DNA of 64,000 nucleotides. Origin: DATFVA01 sp963800255. Lineage in GTDB: Bacteria; Bacteroidota; Ignavibacteria; Ignavibacteriales; Ignavibacteriaceae. This document shows, piece after piece, positions 59,211-64,000 of this stretch. Every line of letters begins with the position of its first letter. The first letter of the stretch is position 1. The notes under the pieces are model-generated. The model saw only the letters and a program-made list of their open reading frames with translations, was not told the DNA's origin and did no database searches. A program made the position numbers and the translations under genes. The DNA lies in assembly GCA_963800255.1 (NCBI GenBank), contig CAWDAK010000010.1, positions 124,001 through 188,000 of the forward strand, in the 5' to 3' direction.

Positions 59211-60035
59211 TCAATAAAAAGAATGAAAACTCTGTGCTAAAAAGTTTGTAAGCATTGTTGACGCTATTGCAAGAACAAAGCCTATAATCGATAGTGTAAC
59301 TACCTTCTTGCCGCGCCACTTACCAAAAATTTTGCTGGTTATCCCGATGCCGTATAATATCCAGACCATAGAGGTTCCTATTAGCTTAGGATCTGCATAT
59401 GAGAAATTGGGAAAAGCTTGAGGCAGCCAGATAATACCTATAATAATAGCGAAAGTAAGAAGTATAAATCCTATTACTGCAGAATAGAAACTTAAAACTT
59501 CAAGAACTTCAAGACTGGGAAGCTTATTAAATATAAGTCCGAACTTATTCAGCTTTATCTCTTTATAAAGGATTAAATAGAGGAATCCGTATACTGCAGA
59601 TATGGTAATTGCGGAATAACCCAGGAGTGCACTGAATACGTGTATACCGAGCAGGTTGCTCTTTAGTACATCTTTAACTGCAACAAGATCCTCGATGAAA
59701 AATGAGCTGATAAGCTGGAATAGTATTGATATAATTATAATAAATAGACCTGTTCCCCGAATGTCGGTTACCAGTTCCAGAATGAAATAAGAGAATCCTA
59801 CTGCAAATGCCAGCACTGTAAAGATTTCAAATACATTCGTGATTGGAGGGTGATCGAAATAAAGTGTTCTGAATAGCAGGTAGAACAGGTGAAATATTAA
59901 TGTGAGGAAAAGCAGCAGCCTTTTGGAAGTTGCAGCTACCTTCGCGCCTTTCATAAAATCTACATAATAGAAGATAAAAGTGGTTATGTAAAGAACAGGC
60001 AGAAGTATGTTTAGGAAATCTATTAAACCCTTCAT
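59211..60035 (-). CDS. HemX/CcsA-family membrane protein
   Basis: A 274-residue protein with about eight TM helices. The His-bearing segments FDHPPITNVFEIFTVLAFAVG and LLGIHVFSALLGYSAITISAVYGFLYL, and the ending SMVWILYGIGITSKIFGKWRGKKVV, match the CcsA/HemX family. The tryptophan-rich heme-handling loop of true CcsA is not evident, which fits HemX, the membrane protein encoded beside hemA in Bacillus and reported to lower HemA levels. First gene of the hem operon here. Confidence 0.8.
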   Translation of the reverse strand: MKGLIDFLNILLPVLYITTFIFYYVDFMKGAKVAATSKRLLLFLTLIFHLFYLLFRTLYFDHPPITNVFEIFTVLAFAVGFSYFILELVTDIRGTGLFIIIISILFQLISSFFIEDLVAVKDVLKSNLLGIHVFSALLGYSAITISAVYGFLYLILYKEIKLNKFGLIFNKLPSLEVLEVLSFYSAVIGFILLTFAIIIGIIWLPQAFPNFSYADPKLIGTSMVWILYGIGITSKIFGKWRGKKVVTLSIIGFVLAIASTMLTNFLAQSFHSFY

Positions 60036-60127
60036 TATAATCTCATATATGACTTACGGGTACAAAATTATGTATTAAATGAATATTAAACAAGAATAAA
60101 ATGACTCTCTGGTCAAAAATATGCTTC

Positions 60128-60998
60128 TTAGTTTCCACCGAGGATCAACGGAAGTCCATCCTTTCCTGATCCGATAACAATAATTTTACTATTTTCCGAT
60201 CCCGCCAGCTTCTCAGTAGCCTCAATTCCCTTCCATTTTAAGAGCTGCTCGCTTATTCCTTTAGAGACAATTTCCTGGAAGTCAGCTATACCTTTGGCTT
60301 CTATCCTTTTTCTTTCGGCTTCCTGCGTTTCTCTCTGAAGTATAAACTGCATCCTTTGACTTTCCTGTTCCGCTTTGAGTTTTTCTTCTATTGATGATGT
60401 TAATCCGGGAGGAAGGGTAATCTGACGCATAGGAGACGACTCAATATTTATTCCTCTCGGGACCCACAAGTTTAGATAGATCCGTTTCAATTTGTTTTGA
60501 AAGTTGTTCCCGTTCTGCCGTATAAAGTGCTTTAGCATCATACTGTGAAGTTACTCCCCTGACTACAGAACGAAACTGCGGAACCACGATTCTTTCAACA
60601 TAATCTTCGCCTACTGTTTTATAAATTTTGTTTGCATTTTCAAAACTCATACTAAATAAAAGACTTAACTCGAGCTCTATACTCAACCCTTCTTTAGATG
60701 GAACCGTCATAGTCTCCTTAAGTTCCTGTGTACGGGCATCAAACTTAACAACGTTAGCCAACGGGTTCACAAGATTTACCCCGGGGTATAAAGTTTTATC
60801 GCTTACATTACCGAAGAAATCAATAACACCTACATGACCGGCCGGTACTATCGTCCAGCATTGCAGAACAGCAATCAGGATTGCCACACTCATACCAAGC
60901 AAGGCAAAAGAAGCCTCCTGTTTACTGGCTCTTTTTCTTGCGCTTATAAACACTATTGCTGCAACCAGTGCAGCCAGGCATGCAATAATAAATAACAT
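60128..60998 (-). CDS. SPFH (prohibitin/stomatin) membrane protein, one frameshift
   Basis: About 289 residues after removing one G from a GGG run near 60465. Two N-terminal hydrophobic segments (MLFIIACLAALVAAIVFI and ALLGMSVAILIAVLQCW) precede an SPFH domain: IVPAGHVGVIDFFGNVSDKTLYPG, LKETMTVPSKEGLSIELELSLLFSM. The break joins DLSKLV to VPRGINIESSPM, then come a coiled coil (EEKLKAEQESQRMQFILQRETQEAERKRIEAKG) and a C-terminal glycine tail. The family forms ring scaffolds in membranes. Single gene upstream of the hem operon on the same strand. Confidence 0.85.
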
Positions 60999-61162
60999 TT
61001 TAATCCTCGGTTATTCTTTTTAAAAGTAAGTCTAAATATAAAGGTAAGGTATATGAATATAAATAAAACAGAAACTAAGTTAGAGTAAAACTGAATAAGG
61101 CCTGATTAGTGCTTTATAATCGAAATTTATCCCGGACAAGCGGTAAAAGAACCTCAACAAAT

Positions 61163-62467
61163 TCAGGTTATAATTCTTTTGACTAACTTCAGAGCAGCGG
61201 GTTTATCTTTTTTGATTGAGATTGAGTTCAAGATTCTTTCTTCTGCCAGTTCGATACCCTTTCTTGAATCCGAAAAAATCTCAGCCAGGGTATCTCCTTT
61301 TTTAATTTTATCTCCAATTTTCGATCTAATAATTATACCGGCTTTATGGTCTATTATATCTTCTTTGGTTTTCCTTCCAGCTCCAAGTTCTATAGCAGAC
61401 ATCCCTATTCCATATGTATCCATAGCAGAGATATGGCCAGATTTAGGAGCAATGATCTTCTGTTTATGCCTGGAAGATGGATACTTTTCCGGATCATTTA
61501 TAAATGAGATATCTCCTCCCTGTGCCTTTACCATATCTTTGAATTTATCCAGTGCTTTACCATTAGCTATAAGTGATTCGGCTATTTTTGTCCCTTCTTC
61601 TATGCTTGCAGCCTTTTCGGCAAGATATATCATAGCACCAGCTAATTTTGTGCTTAGCTTGTACAGGTCATTTTTTACATCTCCCCGCAGGATATTTATG
61701 CACTCAACAACCTCAAGCCAGTTTCCGATATGGGTGCCTAAAGGCTGGTTCATATCGGTGATAAAAGCAATTACTTTTTTGTTAAAATCTTTGGCTGTAT
61801 TAACAAGAGATTCAGTTAATTCGAGGGCATCTTTAGTGGTTCTCATAAAAGCGCCGGAACCAACCTTTACATCAAGTACCAGCCCGTCGATACCTTCAGC
61901 CAGCTTTTTGCTCATTATGCTAGCGGTTATAAGGGAGACAGATTCTACGGTGGCTGTAACATCCCGAAGGGAATATATTACTTTATCAGCAGGTGCAATA
62001 TCTTTAGTCTGACCAATGAGTACAGAACCGGTTTTTTTCAAGACCGACTTATATTCATTTAAGGACAGGTCCGTTCTGAATCCGGGTATTGACTCCAGTT
62101 TGTCGAGGGTTCCACCGGTATGGCCTAATCCCCTTCCTGAAATCATCGGCACATTTACTCCTGCGGCGGCTGCTACGGGAGCCAGGATAAGCGACGTCTT
62201 ATCCCCGACTCCGCCTGTAGAATGTTTATCTATTTTAAAGCCTTTTATACCTGAAAGATCAATCACTTTTCCACTATGGAGCATTGTTTCGGTAAGAATT
62301 GATGTCTCTTCTTTTGTCATTCCCTGGAAATAAACGGCCATGAGGAAAGCTGAGAACTGATAGTCGGGGATTTTGTTCTTGGTGAAACCATCCACAACAT
62401 ATTTGATTTCTTCGGAAGTAAGGAATCCTCCTTCACGTTTCTTTCGTATGATTTCTACAGGATTCAT
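61163..62467 (-). CDS. pdp: Pyrimidine-nucleoside (thymidine) phosphorylase
   Basis: A 434-residue enzyme that phosphorolyses thymidine or other pyrimidine nucleosides in salvage. The N terminus DGFTKNKIPDYQFSAFLMAVYFQGM, the glycosyltransferase family 3 motif DKHSTGGVGDKTSLILAPVAAA, SGRGLGHTGGTLDKLESIPGF and the C-terminal AHISAMDTYGIG-like region (KSGHISAMDTYGIGMSAIELGAGR) are clear. Could equally be named deoA. Divergent from aspS. Confidence 0.93.
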   Translation of the reverse strand: MNPVEIIRKKREGGFLTSEEIKYVVDGFTKNKIPDYQFSAFLMAVYFQGMTKEETSILTETMLHSGKVIDLSGIKGFKIDKHSTGGVGDKTSLILAPVAAAAGVNVPMISGRGLGHTGGTLDKLESIPGFRTDLSLNEYKSVLKKTGSVLIGQTKDIAPADKVIYSLRDVTATVESVSLITASIMSKKLAEGIDGLVLDVKVGSGAFMRTTKDALELTESLVNTAKDFNKKVIAFITDMNQPLGTHIGNWLEVVECINILRGDVKNDLYKLSTKLAGAMIYLAEKAASIEEGTKIAESLIANGKALDKFKDMVKAQGGDISFINDPEKYPSSRHKQKIIAPKSGHISAMDTYGIGMSAIELGAGRKTKEDIIDHKAGIIIRSKIGDKIKKGDTLAEIFSDSRKGIELAEERILNSISIKKDKPAALKLVKRIIT

Positions 62468-62569
62468 AGTGGTTTTGTGCCTTCAGGAGCATTATTATTT
62501 AATTTGTATGCCCTTTTAATATTAATTATTTTTATCGCCTGAAATTAATTGATGGAGCAAAGTTACAAA

Positions 62570-64000
62570 ATGAAATTTGAAAGAAGAACTCATACCTGTG
62601 GTGAATTAAGAGAAAGTGATGCCGGCAAAAATGTAGTTTTGAACGGATGGGTAGACAGGAGAAGAGATCTCGGCGCATTGATTTTTATCTGGCTGAGGGA
62701 CCGTTACGGGATTACTCAAATCGCATTTGAGCCTGAAAATAAGGATGCTTTTGACATCGCAAAAGATATAAGAAATGAGTTTGTTCTTTCTGTAGAAGGG
62801 ATAGTCAGGCAAAGACCCGGGGATGCTGTAAATGCTGAACTTGAAACCGGGAAAATTGATGTTCTTGGTGAATAAAGTTATCATACTCAATGAGGCAGAA
62901 ACCCCTCCGTTTGCGATTAAAGACAACACTGATGCATTTGAGGATCTTAGACTGAAATTCAGGTATCTTGATCTGCGCAGACCAGCACTTCAGAAGAACC
63001 TGCTACTAAGGCACACGCTATCACAATTAACCAGGAGATATTTTGATGAACATAAATTCATCGAAGTAGAAACTCCTGTTTTAATGAAGAGTACTCCAGA
63101 GGGTGCACGTGATTACCTGGTTCCCAGCAGACTTCATAAAGGAAAGTTTTATGCACTGCCTCAGTCACCCCAGACGTTTAAGCAGTTACTGATGGTATCG
63201 GGATTCGACAGGTATTTTCAAATTGTTAAATGCTTCAGGGATGAGGATCTTCGGGCTGACCGTCAGCCTGAGTTCACCCAGATAGATGTAGAGATGTCTT
63301 TTGTGGACAGTGAAGATATATATGAAGTGGTTGAAGGTTTTATGAAAGTGCTTTTCAAAGAAATCTGGAATAAGGAGCTTCAGCTTCCACTTCCAAGGCT
63401 TTCTTTTGATGAAGCTATGGAAAGATACGGAAGCGATAAGCCTGATACACGTTTTGCCCTCGAACTAAAAACTCTAAATAATATCTTCAAACAGAGTGAG
63501 TTTAAGGTATTTAAAGAGCAGGTTGGTTCCGGAGGAATAATTACCTCTCTGCTGGCTGAAGGATGCGCCGGTTATTCACGCAACCAGCTTGATACACTTA
63601 CTGATTACGTTAAAGGACTTGGAGCAGCAGGACTGGTCTGGATTAAAGTGAAAGACGGTAATGTTGAAGCTCCCGTTGCGAAATTCTTTTCTGATGAAGA
63701 AAAGAAAGATCTTATTGCTGAAACGGGTGCAAAAGATGGCGATCTGATTCTGATTATTTCAGGTCCTAAAATAAAAAGTCTAACCATAATGGGTTATCTT
63801 AGAATGGAAATGGCTAAGAGACTGGAATTGATTACCGAGGATACTGAACCTGCCTTATTATGGACCACAGACTTTCCCACTTTTTGAATGGGATGATGAG
63901 ACACAAAGATTTTATGCGATGCACCATCCATTCACCTCACCAGCCATCGATGATATTCAATATATGGAAAGCGATCCCGGACGTGTAAAAGCGCGCGCTT
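62570..64000 (+). CDS. aspS: Aspartyl-tRNA synthetase, 3' end outside the window, two frameshifts
   Basis: Charges tRNA(Asp) and possibly tRNA(Asn). I chose the ATG at 62570 (MKFERRTHTCGELR, the usual start), although ATG 62552 is in frame. The OB-fold anticodon domain (GWVDRRRDLGALIFIWLRDRYG) ends after KIDVL, where an extra G near 62862 shifts the frame; the catalytic part continues NKVIILNEAETPPF, RYLDLRRPALQKNLL (motif 2 region), EVETPVLMKSTPEGARDYLVPSR, RDEDLRADRQPEFTQIDVEMSF. A second extra base in CCC near 63873 breaks FP|LFEWDDETQRFYAMHHPFTSP, which runs on to 64000. An essential gene should be intact, so both breaks are probably errors. The GAD-like insert suggests the bacterial discriminating type. 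Confidence 0.9.

Noticed and set aside
61179..62012. Long open frame of 277 codons on the plus strand
   Set aside because: It is antisense to the well-supported pyrimidine-nucleoside phosphorylase gene and its translation is Ser/Leu/Ile-rich without any family motif.

Overview
The window reads as an AT-rich chromosome segment from a member of the Ignavibacteria/Chlorobi side of Bacteroidota. The evidence is several secreted proteins ending in type IX secretion (T9SS) C-terminal domains of the NYPNPFNPST type, a C5-pathway heme gene set, a DUF5362 gene and a type IV pilus (T4P)-like operon. Family assignments come from motif recognition only; no searches were run.

Layout. 1-2.3 kb: the 3' end of gyrA convergent with hemL (glutamate-1-semialdehyde aminomutase), separated by hairpin repeats. 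2.5-9.3 kb: a DUF2254 membrane protein, then a minus-strand sucrose cluster (fructokinase, bidomain sucrose-phosphate synthase/phosphatase, sucrose synthase). 9.4-12.7 kb: an SRPBCC protein, a membrane acyltransferase flanked by two G-rich non-coding stretches, a small Cys-rich membrane protein and tRNA-Lys. 12.8-16.2 kb: an NtrC-type regulator and a hybrid histidine kinase on the plus strand. 16.2-28.9 kb: a minus-strand T4P-like operon (pilC, pilB, pilT, pilMN, pilOP-like, secretin) that continues into a response regulator, a large hybrid kinase and a REC-DHp protein. 28.9-34.9 kb: a tandemly duplicated module upstream of pilC made of a 394-bp repeat, an atypical pilin-like gene and a GT-C-type membrane glycosyltransferase-like gene. 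34.9-36.7 kb: DUF5362 protein and two lipoproteins. 36.8-39.9 kb: decayed surface-modification genes ending in a chimeric junction with a T9SS tail. 39.9-44.3 kb: T9SS cargo proteins, one behind a LacI-type operator. 44.3-44.8 kb: a 95-bp tandem repeat. 44.8-60 kb: aldo/keto reductase and most of the heme pathway (hemB, hemY-type oxidase, hemN, hemE, a TetR-HemD fusion, hemC, hemA, a HemX/CcsA protein), interrupted by an M14 peptidase and an ATP-grasp gene. 60-64 kb: an SPFH protein, pyrimidine-nucleoside phosphorylase and aspS, which runs off the end.

Sequence quality matters here. Many otherwise good genes, including the essential aspS (twice) and hemL, carry single-base frameshifts, often in short homopolymers. 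This looks like uncorrected sequencing or assembly indels. I report such genes as whole CDSs with the break noted. The pilin array and the methyltransferase at 37-38.5 kb carry many more lesions and may be truly decayed.

The best candidate for something undescribed is the duplicated pilin module. Two 394-bp non-coding copies differ at only six positions with no gaps, while the pilin genes they precede have diverged more and the linked glycosyltransferase-like genes look unrelated. A seven-codon copy of the pilC start marks the duplication joint. The TetR-HemD fusion is the second candidate.
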